Source: Candidatus Epulonipiscium sp. (lineage in GTDB: Bacteria; Bacillota_A; Clostridia; Lachnospirales; Cellulosilyticaceae). Taken from it: 64,000 nucleotides of DNA. The stretch covers positions 1 to 64,000 of the forward strand of contig DUUM01000431.1 in assembly GCA_012841565.1 (NCBI GenBank), written 5' to 3'. Below, one piece after another: positions 45,386-55,577 of this stretch. The notes under the pieces were generated by a model. That model did not search any database. It worked only from the letters and a program-made list of their open reading frames with translations, and was not told the origin of the DNA. A program made the position numbers and the translations under genes. The stretch's first letter is position 1. Every line of letters starts with the position of its first letter.

Positions 45386-46735
45386 ATGGGTAAATTATTT
45401 GGAACTGATGGAATAAGAGGAGTTGCAAACACTGAGCTTACAGGTACATTAGCATATGACGTTGGTAGAGCGGGGGCATACGTACTGACGAAAAAGAAAC
45501 AACGTCAACCTAAAATTCTAGTAGCAAGAGACACCCGTATTTCAGGAAGCATGCTAGAAGCTGCTTTAGTTGGTGGCATTTGCTCTGTTGGAGCCAATGT
45601 AATATCCATTGGCGTTGTGCCAACCCCAGCTATTTCGTTTTTAACAAAAGCACTAGGGGCAGATGCAGGTGTTATGATATCTGCTTCTCACAATCCATTA
45701 GAATACAATGGGATTAAGTTTTTTAATAGAGAAGGGTACAAACTGAGTGATGAATTAGAACAAGAAATAGAGCAGATTATTTTATCTCAGTCAGGAGCAG
45801 GGCCACTACCAACGGGTGAGGACGTTGGCATATGGGAGATGGATCATAGCGTAATTGATTTATATATCGATCATGTATGTAGTACTATTCCTGGGGATCT
45901 TAAAGGGATTAAAGTTCTCATTGACTGCGCAAATGGTGCAGCCTATGAAGTAGCGCCACAAGCCCTAGAAAGACTAGGAGCAGAAGTAGAAGTGATTCAT
46001 CATAAACCTAATGGGATTAATATTAACAAATTATGTGGATCAACCCATATGAATGACCTGATGTGTCAGGTAGTCGGTAGGGGAATGGCTGTAGGTATCG
46101 CTTTTGACGGGGATGCTGATAGATGCTTAGCAGTTGACGAAAATGGCAAGCTTGTTGATGGAGACCAAATCCTAGCGATTTGTGGGCTAGATATGAAGCA
46201 AGGTGGTAGGCTAAACAAGGATACAATCGTAACAACGGTCATGAGTAATTTAGGCTTAAACCTGATGGCTGCCAAAAATGACATACAACTAAAGCAAACA
46301 AGAGTTGGAGATCGTTACGTTCTAGAAAAAATGATAAAAGATGGTTATAACATAGGAGGTGAGCAATCAGGCCATGTTATATTCCTTGACCATAATACAA
46401 CTGGTGATGGGCTCATTACGGCCATTCAACTTCTTTATATTATGAAGAAAACGGGTAAAAGTCTATCAGAGTTATCAACTGTAATGGAAGTTATGCCGCA
46501 AGTTCTTGTTAATGCAATCGTTAAAAATGAGCATAAACATGATTATATTGAAGATTTAGAGATAAGGGAAGAGATCAAGAAGCTAGAAGCAAGATTTGGT
46601 GCAGAGGGTCGTGTGCTGATTAGGGCATCAGGAACAGAGCCTCTAGTGAGGGTAATGATTGAAGGAAAAAATGAAGAAGAAATGAAAGAACAAGCCCTAA
46701 ACTTAGCAAGGTTTATTGAAGAAAAATTAGGTTAA
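45386..46735 (+). CDS. glmM: Phosphoglucosamine mutase GlmM
   Basis: A 449-residue enzyme interconverting glucosamine-6-P and glucosamine-1-P. Catalytic Ser101 lies in ISASHNPLEYNGIKFF, the metal loop is FDGDADRCLA (about 242-251), substrate loop GGEQSGH and phosphate-binding RASGTEPLVRVMIE. Its product is the substrate of the GlmU acetyltransferase encoded about 30 kb upstream. It is the third gene of cdaA-cdaR-glmM; GlmM inhibits CdaA in several Firmicutes. Confidence 0.96.
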   Translation: MGKLFGTDGIRGVANTELTGTLAYDVGRAGAYVLTKKKQRQPKILVARDTRISGSMLEAALVGGICSVGANVISIGVVPTPAISFLTKALGADAGVMISASHNPLEYNGIKFFNREGYKLSDELEQEIEQIILSQSGAGPLPTGEDVGIWEMDHSVIDLYIDHVCSTIPGDLKGIKVLIDCANGAAYEVAPQALERLGAEVEVIHHKPNGININKLCGSTHMNDLMCQVVGRGMAVGIAFDGDADRCLAVDENGKLVDGDQILAICGLDMKQGGRLNKDTIVTTVMSNLGLNLMAAKNDIQLKQTRVGDRYVLEKMIKDGYNIGGEQSGHVIFLDHNTTGDGLITAIQLLYIMKKTGKSLSELSTVMEVMPQVLVNAIVKNEHKHDYIEDLEIREEIKKLEARFGAEGRVLIRASGTEPLVRVMIEGKNEEEMKEQALNLARFIEEKLG

Positions 46736-46745
46736 TAAACAAAAG

Positions 46746-46772
46746 GACAGGGAATGTATTCCCTGTCTTTTT
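46746..46772 (+). terminator. Intrinsic terminator after glmM
   Basis: GACAGGGAA (46746-46754) pairs with TTCCCTGTC (46759-46767), followed by five T. Confidence 0.88.
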
Positions 46773-46797
46773 GTTTGCATAATAAGGAGAAAAGAAA

Positions 46798-47613
46798 ATG
46801 GAAAGTATCAAGGCAAGGGTTTTGGAGTTATTGATGGAGTATGGCCTTAAGCTAGCCATAGCCATACTCGTTGTTGCGGTTGGTTTTACAATTGTTAATA
46901 TCAGCGTAAAAATTATGGATAATACATTAAGCAAGAGTAAAATAGATAAATCTATACACTCATTTGTTAAATCCATTTCAAACTTTTTTTCAAAAATTAT
47001 TATTACAATTATTGCAGCAACTATTTTAGGTATACCACCAGCCACATTTATTGCAGTTTTAAGTGCAGCTGGGCTGGCCATAGGTTTGGCTTTGAAGGAT
47101 AGTTTATCTAACTTTGCGGGTGGGATACTGATTCTTATATTTCGTCCCTTTAATGTAGGAGATTTTATTGATATGGGTGGATCATCAGGTACCGTAAAAG
47201 ATATCCAGTTATTTTATACAGCGTTAAATACCACAGATAATAGGCGGATTACAATACCAAATGGGGAACTAGCAAATGGAAAGATTATAAATTATTCAGT
47301 AGAAGCAACTCGTAGACTAGATTTGGTCTTTAGTGTAAGTTATGAAGACGATATACACAGAGTCAAAGAAACCTTAACGAAAATTATGATGGGGCACCCG
47401 TTAATTTTTAAGGACCCAGAACCGGTTGTTAGAGTCGTGGCTTATCAAGATAGCTGTGTCGATTTTACCGTTAAAGTATGGTGTAATAGGGAAGATTATT
47501 GGACGATCTATTATGATTTACATGAGCAGGTTAAGGTTGAATTTGATAAAGAAGGTATTACGATACCATTTCCGCAAACAGTGGTTGCTTTACATCAAGG
47601 GTCTAAGCAGTAG
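46798..47613 (+). CDS. Small-conductance mechanosensitive channel (MscS family)
   Basis: A 271-residue channel. Three membrane helices (about 18-40, 62-80, 84-106); the pore helix has the expected Gly/Ala packing (AAGLAIGLALKDSLSNFAGG), then the beta domain beginning RPFNVGDFIDMGGSSGTVKD and a C-terminal alpha/beta domain with RRLDLVFSVSYEDD. It releases solutes on hypo-osmotic shock. AAGGAGAAA precedes ATG 46798. The AraC-GH39 gene follows after 18 bp. Confidence 0.93.
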   Translation: MESIKARVLELLMEYGLKLAIAILVVAVGFTIVNISVKIMDNTLSKSKIDKSIHSFVKSISNFFSKIIITIIAATILGIPPATFIAVLSAAGLAIGLALKDSLSNFAGGILILIFRPFNVGDFIDMGGSSGTVKDIQLFYTALNTTDNRRITIPNGELANGKIINYSVEATRRLDLVFSVSYEDDIHRVKETLTKIMMGHPLIFKDPEPVVRVVAYQDSCVDFTVKVWCNREDYWTIYYDLHEQVKVEFDKEGITIPFPQTVVALHQGSKQ

Positions 47614-47631
47614 ACTTATAAGGAGGATGAT

Positions 47632-50199
47632 ATGGGGGCGTTTTATAAAATCACTAAAGAAAATCAAACCAATCCCACCAAAGCGTTTATTCATAGTGTA
47701 GATACAATAGAAAAGCATTGGCACGGGGAAATAGACATTATAGTGGTACTAGAAGGTTCTATTACTGTAAGAGAAAGAGACAAGCTATATTTACTAAAAG
47801 AAAATGATCTTATGCTAATCAATAGCCACGAAATTCATAGTTTAATTAAAACGTCGGAAAATAATATTTTGCTAGCTGTACAAATAAATAAAGATAGGCT
47901 AGAGTGGTATTACCCTAAAATTAAAGGGTTAAGGTTTGATTGTAAATCTTTTAATTACAGCCAAGAACAACAAGGGGCCTTTGATGTGATAAGGCAGTAT
48001 GTAGCTAAGCTAGTATGGGATACGAGTAAGAAAAGGAACGGTTATGAGCTTACAGTTGCCAGTGATACCTACAAAATTATAGAACATATTATGAATCGTT
48101 TTGATCACTATATAATGGATGAAGAAGAAGTGAAGCATATGGGCCATGACACTCAGAGACTTCAAAGAATTATAAGTTTTATAGATAGGAACTTAGATAA
48201 GGGTGTAACCCTTAAGGAAATAGCGGAAAATGAAAACTTGAGTATTTCTTATCTGTCACGACTTATTAAAAATACAATGGGTATCACTTTTCAACAGTAT
48301 ATCAATAACATCAGAATAGACCGGGCAATAAACCTATTGTATAATACCAACCAGACCATAACGGAGGTTGCCTATGCAAGTGGATTTCCAAGTAGTAAAG
48401 CTTTTAATAAGCTATTTAAAGACATTCGGGGTTGCACACCTACAGAATATAAAAAAAAGAGTGTGAAAACAGAAGATATAAACATACCTCAAGTGTATAA
48501 AGAAAACAAAGATAAGCGAAAGAAGACCTACCTTGATGTGGATAGAAAAAGAGCATTTGCAAAACTATTTGAGTATATTAAGATAGATGAGGAGCCGGCA
48601 GAAGAACACATTACCATAAACTATGCTAAGGAAGTTATAGAGATTAATGCAAAAAGCAAAGGAACACCATATATACGTTATTGGCAGAAGCTAACATCCT
48701 TTAGTAGGGCATCAGAGGGTTTAAGACATAACTGGCAAAATCAACTAAAAGAACTACAAGGGGAAGTGGGATTTGAGTATATAAGATTTCACGGCATTTT
48801 TTGCGATGAAATGATGATTTGCAATGTAGATGAAGCAGGGGTAATGACTTATAACTGGTCCTATGTTAATGAGCTTTTTGATTTATTTAAAAAGCAAAAT
48901 ATTAAACCCTTTGTTGAGTTTAGTTTTATGCCTTCAGAATTAAAATCATCGGATGAAGTAATATTTTGGTGGAAGGCTAATGTATCAAGACCCAGAGATA
49001 TCAAGCGATGGAATGATTTAGTCATAGCCTTTATAAAACACTGTATGAATCGATATGGACAAAAAGAAGTGGAATCTTGGTATTTTGAAGTATGGAATGA
49101 ACCGGACTTCGAGTATAGTTTTTGGATTGGTTCTAAAGAAGATTACTTTGAGTTTTATAAAGAGACAGCTAATGCAGTTAAATCGGTATCAAAGGCCCTA
49201 AGGGTAGGGGGGCCTTCTATTATGCAACAATCCATTACAGATAATAATTGGCTCTCAGAATTTTTATTATACTGCAATAAAAACAGTGTTCCCTTAGATT
49301 TTATCTCTTTGCATATATACCCAGAAATATATGATGCCCAAGGGCCAGCGCAAATGTTAACTGAAAAATTAAAGGCTGGGGTATCAATGGAAGAGATAAT
49401 GATAGAATTATCAAAAACAAAGAGGAGTTATAGAGATAAAAATAACACTTACGATGCCATCAAAGAAGGAAACAGGATTATAAAAGAAACACTTCCCTAT
49501 AAGCCAGAAGTTCATATTACAGAGTGGAATGCATCTGCATTCAATCGGAACCTGATTCATGACACCTGTTTTGTAGCCACTTATATTATTAGCAATGTAA
49601 TTAGGTGTTTGGGAAAAGTAGACTTTTTGGGCTACTGGAATTTTACAGATATCCAAGAAGAAATAAAAGCTGGAATTTCTGCCTTCCATGGCGGATTTGG
49701 ACTCATTAGCAAAGATGGGCTGAAAAAACCATCTTACTTTGCTTACTATCTTTTAGGTAAATTAGGCGACGAGATTATTGCTAAGGGAGAAGACTATATC
49801 GTCACCAAAACGGGGGAAAATTTGCAGGTCCTTGCTTGTAATCATACATACTATGATGATTTGTTTTTGAACGGAGACGCATCAGCTCTAACAAGTACAG
49901 ATCGTTATACTGTATATGAACATAAACTAGATAAAGAAATAGAGATTAATATTGCGAATATATCTGGAAAGTATAAAGTGACTCGCTATGAATTAAACAA
50001 AGATCACGGGTCTGTGTTTGATTGGTGGTTAGACATGGGCGCACCAGAAGATATGACGGAGGAAGAAATAACCTATTTAAAAGGCTTGTCATATCCCAAA
50101 ATGGAAGTAAAACATATAAATGTAGATAGAGATTATAAAAGGAAACTATATATTCCGGTACATGGCACGGAGCTTATTACCCTAGAAAAACAGATGTGA
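47632..50199 (+). CDS. AraC-family regulator fused to GH39 beta-xylosidase-like domain
   Basis: An 855-residue fusion. Residues about 20-90 form a cupin (KHWHGEIDIIVVLEG, then NSHEIHSL). Residues about 178-278 are an AraC/XylS double helix-turn-helix (TLKEIAENENLSISYLSRLI, TITEVAYASGFPSSKAFNKL). Residues about 310-800 are a GH39 domain with acid/base Glu490 in VWNEPD and nucleophile Glu631 in ITEWNAS. No signal peptide is seen, so it is cytoplasmic. The GH39 part may sense or hydrolyse an imported xyloside or related oligosaccharide while the N-terminus controls transcription. No xylan or sugar transport genes adjoin. AAGGAGGATG precedes ATG 47632; a terminator follows. Confidence 0.9.
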   Translation: MGAFYKITKENQTNPTKAFIHSVDTIEKHWHGEIDIIVVLEGSITVRERDKLYLLKENDLMLINSHEIHSLIKTSENNILLAVQINKDRLEWYYPKIKGLRFDCKSFNYSQEQQGAFDVIRQYVAKLVWDTSKKRNGYELTVASDTYKIIEHIMNRFDHYIMDEEEVKHMGHDTQRLQRIISFIDRNLDKGVTLKEIAENENLSISYLSRLIKNTMGITFQQYINNIRIDRAINLLYNTNQTITEVAYASGFPSSKAFNKLFKDIRGCTPTEYKKKSVKTEDINIPQVYKENKDKRKKTYLDVDRKRAFAKLFEYIKIDEEPAEEHITINYAKEVIEINAKSKGTPYIRYWQKLTSFSRASEGLRHNWQNQLKELQGEVGFEYIRFHGIFCDEMMICNVDEAGVMTYNWSYVNELFDLFKKQNIKPFVEFSFMPSELKSSDEVIFWWKANVSRPRDIKRWNDLVIAFIKHCMNRYGQKEVESWYFEVWNEPDFEYSFWIGSKEDYFEFYKETANAVKSVSKALRVGGPSIMQQSITDNNWLSEFLLYCNKNSVPLDFISLHIYPEIYDAQGPAQMLTEKLKAGVSMEEIMIELSKTKRSYRDKNNTYDAIKEGNRIIKETLPYKPEVHITEWNASAFNRNLIHDTCFVATYIISNVIRCLGKVDFLGYWNFTDIQEEIKAGISAFHGGFGLISKDGLKKPSYFAYYLLGKLGDEIIAKGEDYIVTKTGENLQVLACNHTYYDDLFLNGDASALTSTDRYTVYEHKLDKEIEINIANISGKYKVTRYELNKDHGSVFDWWLDMGAPEDMTEEEITYLKGLSYPKMEVKHINVDRDYKRKLYIPVHGTELITLEKQM

Positions 50200-50202
50200 T
50201 TG

Positions 50203-50237
50203 AAATTGACTACATTTAAACAATGTAGTCAATTTTT
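50203..50237 (+). terminator. Intrinsic terminator after AraC-GH39 gene
   Basis: AAATTGACTACATT (50203-50216) pairs with AATGTAGTCAATTT (50222-50235), loop TAAAC, T run. The remaining 208 bp before the adhesin hold no gene or riboswitch I can recognise. Confidence 0.88.
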
Positions 50238-50445
50238 CTGTGTTATCTCAAAAATTATGAAAGAGCAAAGTAGAGGACATCTAATGACAAAAAAAGGGGT
50301 GAATGAGTGAATTAAATATGGTATAGTACCACTATTGGGGAAAAAATTACTATCTTAGCATAATCAGTACTATTAGATAATTTGTATCCATTAGAGTGAA
50401 AGGTTGATATAAATAACAGAGCAATTATTATAAGGGGGATTTAAC

Positions 50446-53400
50446 ATGTATAAAAAGATATTAAATAAAAAGACGAGGCCTATAATTGTATGGGCACTTG
50501 TTCTAGCATTGAGTCTTACACTTTTTCCAGACTTAACAAGTATTTATGCACAGGAGACACAAAATGAAAGTCAGATAGATGATTTAAATGAAACAACAAC
50601 GCCAGCAGCAGCTACTTTCAGCTCGCTTTTTAATTTAGCTCCCAAACCATTAGCAGCCACTGAGATAAATATGCAAAATCCAGAGTTTATATTAGGCGCT
50701 GATAGTAGTGCAGTAACGGTTGAGGGAGAAAAATATTTCCTAGAGTTAGGAATTGATGATTTAAACACGGCTATTAGTAAGTCGTTCAAGATGTCATTTG
50801 ATTTTAGTTTAGCTCCAGACCATAATGTGAATCCTGGGGATTACTATGAATTTGAAATCCCAGAAAGTTTTGCATTTGCAGATATGGTAGAACGACCTAT
50901 AGGGGATGATGAAGTCTTTGCTACTTATAGTATTACAAGTGGTGTAGTTAGAATAACCTTTAATGAAGAAATTGCCGATGGAAAGCCGGTGGAGAACGGT
51001 AAATTCCAAGTTAACGGAGCACTGGGTCAAGCGATTAAGAATGGGGAACTAAATCAGGAGTACACCTTCGATATGAATGGAAATAAAACATTCAATATTG
51101 TTATTAAGAACGATAAAGCTGAAATGATTAAAAAAGGTGGTTCCCATGGCCAAAATGAATCCACCGTTGAGTGGTCTGTTGACCTCAACATGAGGATGGA
51201 AAATATCTCTGGTAAAGAACTCACAGATAGCCAAACAGAAAAGATTGTGCCTGGATCTATTGAAGTCTACGAATTGACACCTCAATTAGTAGAAGGAAAA
51301 ATAGTGTTTGAAAAAGCCAGTACAGCTACGACGGATGGATTTAGCTTAGATGGTGGTAAATTTCCTATTACTTTTGCTAGTGGAAAGAACACTAAGGCAT
51401 ATCACATAAAGTATGAAACAACCATCACAGATTTAGAACGAGAAGCAGCTTTTACTGGTACATCCCAGATTATTAATGAAGTAACCTTATCAGATACTCC
51501 GGGAGGCACGACTTCTAAGGATGTAAAATTGACATTTGATCAGCCTATTACGAAATCAGCGGGTACTTATGACCCCAAAACTGGAGAAATAGAGTGGACA
51601 GTAGAAGTGAATGCAGATAATAGAGATATTTCCGGTGGCGTTAAGGTGATAGATACTATAACTCATGAAGGTGCCAAATCGGCGGACGAAACTTTTATGG
51701 ATTTTGTGGAAGATGGATTAGGGGTTATAGTTGACATTGACCCCCAACCACTAGCAGTTTCTAAAAGTCTGTCCTTAGATGGAAAAGAGTTAACAATAGA
51801 CTTTGAACCAAGTGTAGGGAATGAAACATCACAACATACCATTAAGTACAAAACCAAGGATGAGGTAGTAGATAAAGCGTATACTGTACAAAATGGTGCC
51901 AAGGTTTTTTATGGACCTGATTTTACTAAAAAGTATGACTCTAATGGTGGGTCGCAATATGTATCTACTAATATGATTTCGAAAGGGGGCCAAACGGGTA
52001 GTGGTATTAACTACAAAGATAATACCATAGATTGGAACTTTACATTTAATACTAATGGATATGATGATATTACGGGGATTGAAATTAAAGATAGATTTGA
52101 AGATGGCAAATATTTAAAAATGGATAAAGCTGATTTTATAGAAAAAAATAAAGACAAGATTGCCGTTGAATCAGGTGGGGAGGCGACATCTAATGGTTTT
52201 AAGTTAGAATTGATTGAGGAACAAGCAGATGGATCCACACTAAAAGGCTTTGACCTAACATTAGTAAACGGCGGCGTTATATCTGGTCCTATAACATTCA
52301 ATTATACAACCAAATTTGATCCGACCCAAAGTTACGGAAATGGAAACAATGTCAATAATAATATTTCTGTCAAGTGGACTAAAAATGTTCGAGAATACAC
52401 AAACACAACAAATTATACACCGACCTTTAACACCTTTACAAAAAACAATGGTGATAAACAAGGTATCTATAATCCGATAGACAAGAGTATTGAATGGTAT
52501 GTAGATATTAACTATAATAAGCACGCCTTAAACGATGCAACGGTTATAGATCATTTTGGTGACAAACAAACAATGGCAGAAGTATCACAAGATACGATTA
52601 AGGTATATCAGTTAGAGATGTTAAGTGGTACTGATAAACCCAAGAAAAAAAGTCCATTTACCAACTATACAGTAGCGCCGTTAACAGGTGAGACCAGTGG
52701 TTTTACTGGCTTCAAATTAACCTTCAATGAGACAATTACAGGACCTTATAGGATTGAATATGTAACGAAATATGATAAGCAATTCATAGGCGGCTTAATA
52801 GATGCTCCCAAGAAGGCAAAGAATGTAGCAGTTCTTAATGCTAAAAATGAAAATGATAAAGATATAACCTCTACCCTAGAAAAGACCATTGATATTCTTA
52901 ATGCAGATAAGTACATGAATAAAGATGGACGTGATATAAAAAATACAGACTATCTAGAGTGGAAGTTAAAAGTTAATGAAAGTCAATCTTATATTAAAGA
53001 GGGCTCTCAAATCAGTGATAAACTAAATGAGGGGCAAGTCTTAGTAGATGATTTTGATGGCCTCACAGTCAGTGATTTAGATAATAAGGTTATTCTTCCT
53101 AGAAAGACATTTCAGGTTAGTATAATGGAGTATACAAGAAGTGGTGATACCTTTCAAGGTAAACTAAGAATCTTAGGAAATCAAGAGGTAAAAGAATTGT
53201 TTAATATAGAAGTAGACCAAGATAAAATGGGCTTTAATATTACATTCCTCCAAGATATTAACCATGAATACCAAATTTCCTATATAACCAATATAAATGC
53301 GTCTTTAGGTGAAAAGTTATCCAATACCTATACTTTCAAATTCCACGGTGAGGGAATAGATAAACAAGAAGGTGGAGATACTCAGAAGCAGTCAGTAACT

Positions 53401-55473
53401 TATCAGTTTGCAGCTGGAAGTGGAAACTTAGGGAAATATAATCTAAAGCTTACAAAGAAGGATGGAAGTAAGAATTTAGCAGGTGTTAAGTTTGGTTTGT
53501 ATAACAAAACAGGGTTGATTTTAATGAAAGAAATTAGCTCAGATGCAAGTGGTGTGATTGATTTTGGCGAAATTAAATGGGGAGAGTATATCATAAGAGA
53601 GATTACACCATTGCCAGGTTACACAAAACATTTCAAAGTTGGAGAGCAGGAGGAATTTGTTTTAGAGTATAAGTTTAAGACGATGGGTAATAAAAAAGAC
53701 ATCATGTTAGAAATTTTTAATGAAAAACCTAGTAAAATTACTATAGATAAACGAGATTTCAATAACCCAGGCTTAAAGCTAGCAGGTGCAGTATTTGAAA
53801 TAAAAAAAGGTGATGAGCTAGTACAAACGATTACAACAAATGCGGCAGGGGAAGCGGTTTCAATAGATTTACCACCTGGCACATATAAAGTTAAAGAAAT
53901 CACAGCGCCAGAAGGCTACGCAAAAGCGTACGAAAAAAAGATTATATTAGTGTCAGGTGATGATAAGGGTATACAAGTATCTAATAAATTGCTTAATCAA
54001 GCAGTTAAACTTACAAAACAAGATGCAGATGATAACCTAAAACTAGAGGGGGCGGTCTTTACCCTTCACAATGCAACCAATAATAATCAGGTGCTTACAG
54101 ATAGTAATAATCTACCTTTAGGAAAGTTAGAAACAGATTCCTTAGGAGAAATTGTTATTAATGATCTTTTACCAGGGGAATATTATTTTAAGGAAATAAC
54201 AAGTCCTAAATATTATTTATCCCCATTAAATCCACAAACAAATACTTTTGAGATTATACAAGATCAAACAGCATTATCTGCAGTAACTGTAAAAAATACC
54301 CGTGGTAAAGGCAGTATCATGGTTAAGAAAGTAGATGCAGCAGATCATAATATCCTCCTAGAGGGTGTTAAGTTTAGTATTTATAACAAAAAAGGAATGG
54401 CAATAGATACAAAAATGACTGATGATAAAGGTATAATAACTTTTACCGACTTACCTTATAGTAGCTATACAATAATAGAAACGGAAGCTTTGGGTGGCTA
54501 TGTGCCAAATGATACCCCCATAGAAGTAGACTTAAATAGGAATACAGACGGAATGGTTATAAATGATATAATAGTGGAAAATACAAAGAAAGATCTTTCT
54601 GTAAGACTTACAAAGTATAATGTGGGTAAATCTTTAAAGCTTCCAGGAGCAATCTTTGAGTTAAGAAAAGAAACAACCATTCCAGATGAATATGAGATTG
54701 TTGAAAGATATACGATTGATGAACTGTCTACAGATATGGACGGTGTTATTAACCTTAAAGATTTAGGTGCTGGAAAGTATCAGTTAATTGAAATTCAGGC
54801 GCCTACAGGATATGTGCTTGACCGTGTTCCAGTAGAGTTTGAGATCATAGAAAACCAGACAGCTACATTAGATGTTGAAAAAACCAATAGACGTAGGCCG
54901 TCAGATGATGATGAGCCAAAAGAACAAGGTGGTGGTGGGCCAGGACCTAAAGATCCCAAGGACCCTAAAGATCCCAAGGATCCAGTAGATCCAGTAGACC
55001 CAACACACCCAACAGACCCAGTAGACCCAACAGATCCAGTAGACCCAACAGATCCAGCGGACCCAGCAAATCCAACAGACCCCAAAAAACCAAGGGACTT
55101 AATAGATCCAGCAGACCCAGGGAATCCAACGGATCCTACAAATCCAAAGAACCCAAAAAATCCACAGGAATATAAAGTAGTACAGGTTCCTAATCCAAAC
55201 GATCCCAATAGCCCGGATGAATTTATCCTTGTTGATGAGGATGGGATACCACGTGGAAAATATACAAGAGTAGAACTACCTAATGGCACATTTATATATG
55301 TGGATGAAGATGGCATTCCATTGGGAAATATAGAGGAAGATGAGGTTCCTAAAGTGATTGCTGAGAAGCTACCAAAAACAGGCCAAGTCAACAGTATATT
55401 ATTCTATGTACTAGGATTATTCCTTATAATAACAGGTATTTTGCTTAGAAGAAAAAGAAAACAGATTATTTAA
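50446..55473 (+). CDS. LPXTG-anchored surface adhesin with collagen-binding-like and SpaA/Cna-B repeats
   Basis: A 1675-residue wall protein. Signal peptide 1-36. Residues about 55-985 hold a series of Cna/adhesin-type beta domains, roughly six, with recurring segments such as GEIEWTVEVN, NTIDWNFTFN and KSIEWYVDINYN. Residues about 999-1490 hold five SpaA/Cna-B repeats starting near 999, 1097, 1186, 1290 and 1385; each has a Lys in KLTK or IDK and a closing E-I-x-AP-x-GY-like segment expected to form isopeptide bonds. Residues 1502-1573 are DP/NP repeats spanning the wall. LPKTG (1642-1646), a membrane helix (1650-1667) and RRKRK complete the sorting signal. The sortase gene is next. It probably binds host matrix, other cells or a surface. 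Confidence 0.93.
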   Translation: MYKKILNKKTRPIIVWALVLALSLTLFPDLTSIYAQETQNESQIDDLNETTTPAAATFSSLFNLAPKPLAATEINMQNPEFILGADSSAVTVEGEKYFLELGIDDLNTAISKSFKMSFDFSLAPDHNVNPGDYYEFEIPESFAFADMVERPIGDDEVFATYSITSGVVRITFNEEIADGKPVENGKFQVNGALGQAIKNGELNQEYTFDMNGNKTFNIVIKNDKAEMIKKGGSHGQNESTVEWSVDLNMRMENISGKELTDSQTEKIVPGSIEVYELTPQLVEGKIVFEKASTATTDGFSLDGGKFPITFASGKNTKAYHIKYETTITDLEREAAFTGTSQIINEVTLSDTPGGTTSKDVKLTFDQPITKSAGTYDPKTGEIEWTVEVNADNRDISGGVKVIDTITHEGAKSADETFMDFVEDGLGVIVDIDPQPLAVSKSLSLDGKELTIDFEPSVGNETSQHTIKYKTKDEVVDKAYTVQNGAKVFYGPDFTKKYDSNGGSQYVSTNMISKGGQTGSGINYKDNTIDWNFTFNTNGYDDITGIEIKDRFEDGKYLKMDKADFIEKNKDKIAVESGGEATSNGFKLELIEEQADGSTLKGFDLTLVNGGVISGPITFNYTTKFDPTQSYGNGNNVNNNISVKWTKNVREYTNTTNYTPTFNTFTKNNGDKQGIYNPIDKSIEWYVDINYNKHALNDATVIDHFGDKQTMAEVSQDTIKVYQLEMLSGTDKPKKKSPFTNYTVAPLTGETSGFTGFKLTFNETITGPYRIEYVTKYDKQFIGGLIDAPKKAKNVAVLNAKNENDKDITSTLEKTIDILNADKYMNKDGRDIKNTDYLEWKLKVNESQSYIKEGSQISDKLNEGQVLVDDFDGLTVSDLDNKVILPRKTFQVSIMEYTRSGDTFQGKLRILGNQEVKELFNIEVDQDKMGFNITFLQDINHEYQISYITNINASLGEKLSNTYTFKFHGEGIDKQEGGDTQKQSVTYQFAAGSGNLGKYNLKLTKKDGSKNLAGVKFGLYNKTGLILMKEISSDASGVIDFGEIKWGEYIIREITPLPGYTKHFKVGEQEEFVLEYKFKTMGNKKDIMLEIFNEKPSKITIDKRDFNNPGLKLAGAVFEIKKGDELVQTITTNAAGEAVSIDLPPGTYKVKEITAPEGYAKAYEKKIILVSGDDKGIQVSNKLLNQAVKLTKQDADDNLKLEGAVFTLHNATNNNQVLTDSNNLPLGKLETDSLGEIVINDLLPGEYYFKEITSPKYYLSPLNPQTNTFEIIQDQTALSAVTVKNTRGKGSIMVKKVDAADHNILLEGVKFSIYNKKGMAIDTKMTDDKGIITFTDLPYSSYTIIETEALGGYVPNDTPIEVDLNRNTDGMVINDIIVENTKKDLSVRLTKYNVGKSLKLPGAIFELRKETTIPDEYEIVERYTIDELSTDMDGVINLKDLGAGKYQLIEIQAPTGYVLDRVPVEFEIIENQTATLDVEKTNRRRPSDDDEPKEQGGGGPGPKDPKDPKDPKDPVDPVDPTHPTDPVDPTDPVDPTDPADPANPTDPKKPRDLIDPADPGNPTDPTNPKNPKNPQEYKVVQVPNPNDPNSPDEFILVDEDGIPRGKYTRVELPNGTFIYVDEDGIPLGNIEEDEVPKVIAEKLPKTGQVNSILFYVLGLFLIITGILLRRKRKQII
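54949..55164 (+). repeat. DP-rich tripeptide repeat region inside the adhesin gene
   Basis: The region encodes 24 x-x-P triplets, mostly KDP, VDP, TDP and NP forms (residues 1502-1573). Near-identical DNA units such as GACCCAACAGATCCAGTA recur, so length variation by slippage or recombination is likely. Read on the other strand it gives a false Gly-rich collagen-like frame. Confidence 0.9.
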
Positions 55474-55478
55474 GACCC

Positions 55479-55508
55479 AAAAAGACAGAGAATATTCTCT
55501 GTCTTTTT
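55479..55508 (+). terminator. Intrinsic terminator after the adhesin
   Basis: A perfect 30-base palindrome (arms 55479-55493 and 55494-55508) centred on AATATT with an A-rich start and T-rich end. It limits read-through into the sortase gene. Confidence 0.8.
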
Positions 55509-55577
55509 GTTATAATAAAGATAGGAGTGAATATATACTAATGATAAATATATTTATAGATAATAGAGGTGAAGCAG

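Noticed and set aside
50238..50445. A c-di-GMP riboswitch upstream of the adhesin
   Set aside because: No GGCAAACC or GACGCAAA core and no class II core was found; only AT-rich sequence with minor hairpins.
54795..55391. Minus-strand 198-residue frame resembling a collagen-like Gly-Ser-x protein
   Set aside because: It is the complement of the DP-repeat and wall-spanning part of the adhesin; triplet repeats force an open frame. No RBS or promoter, and the plus-strand protein is clearly real.
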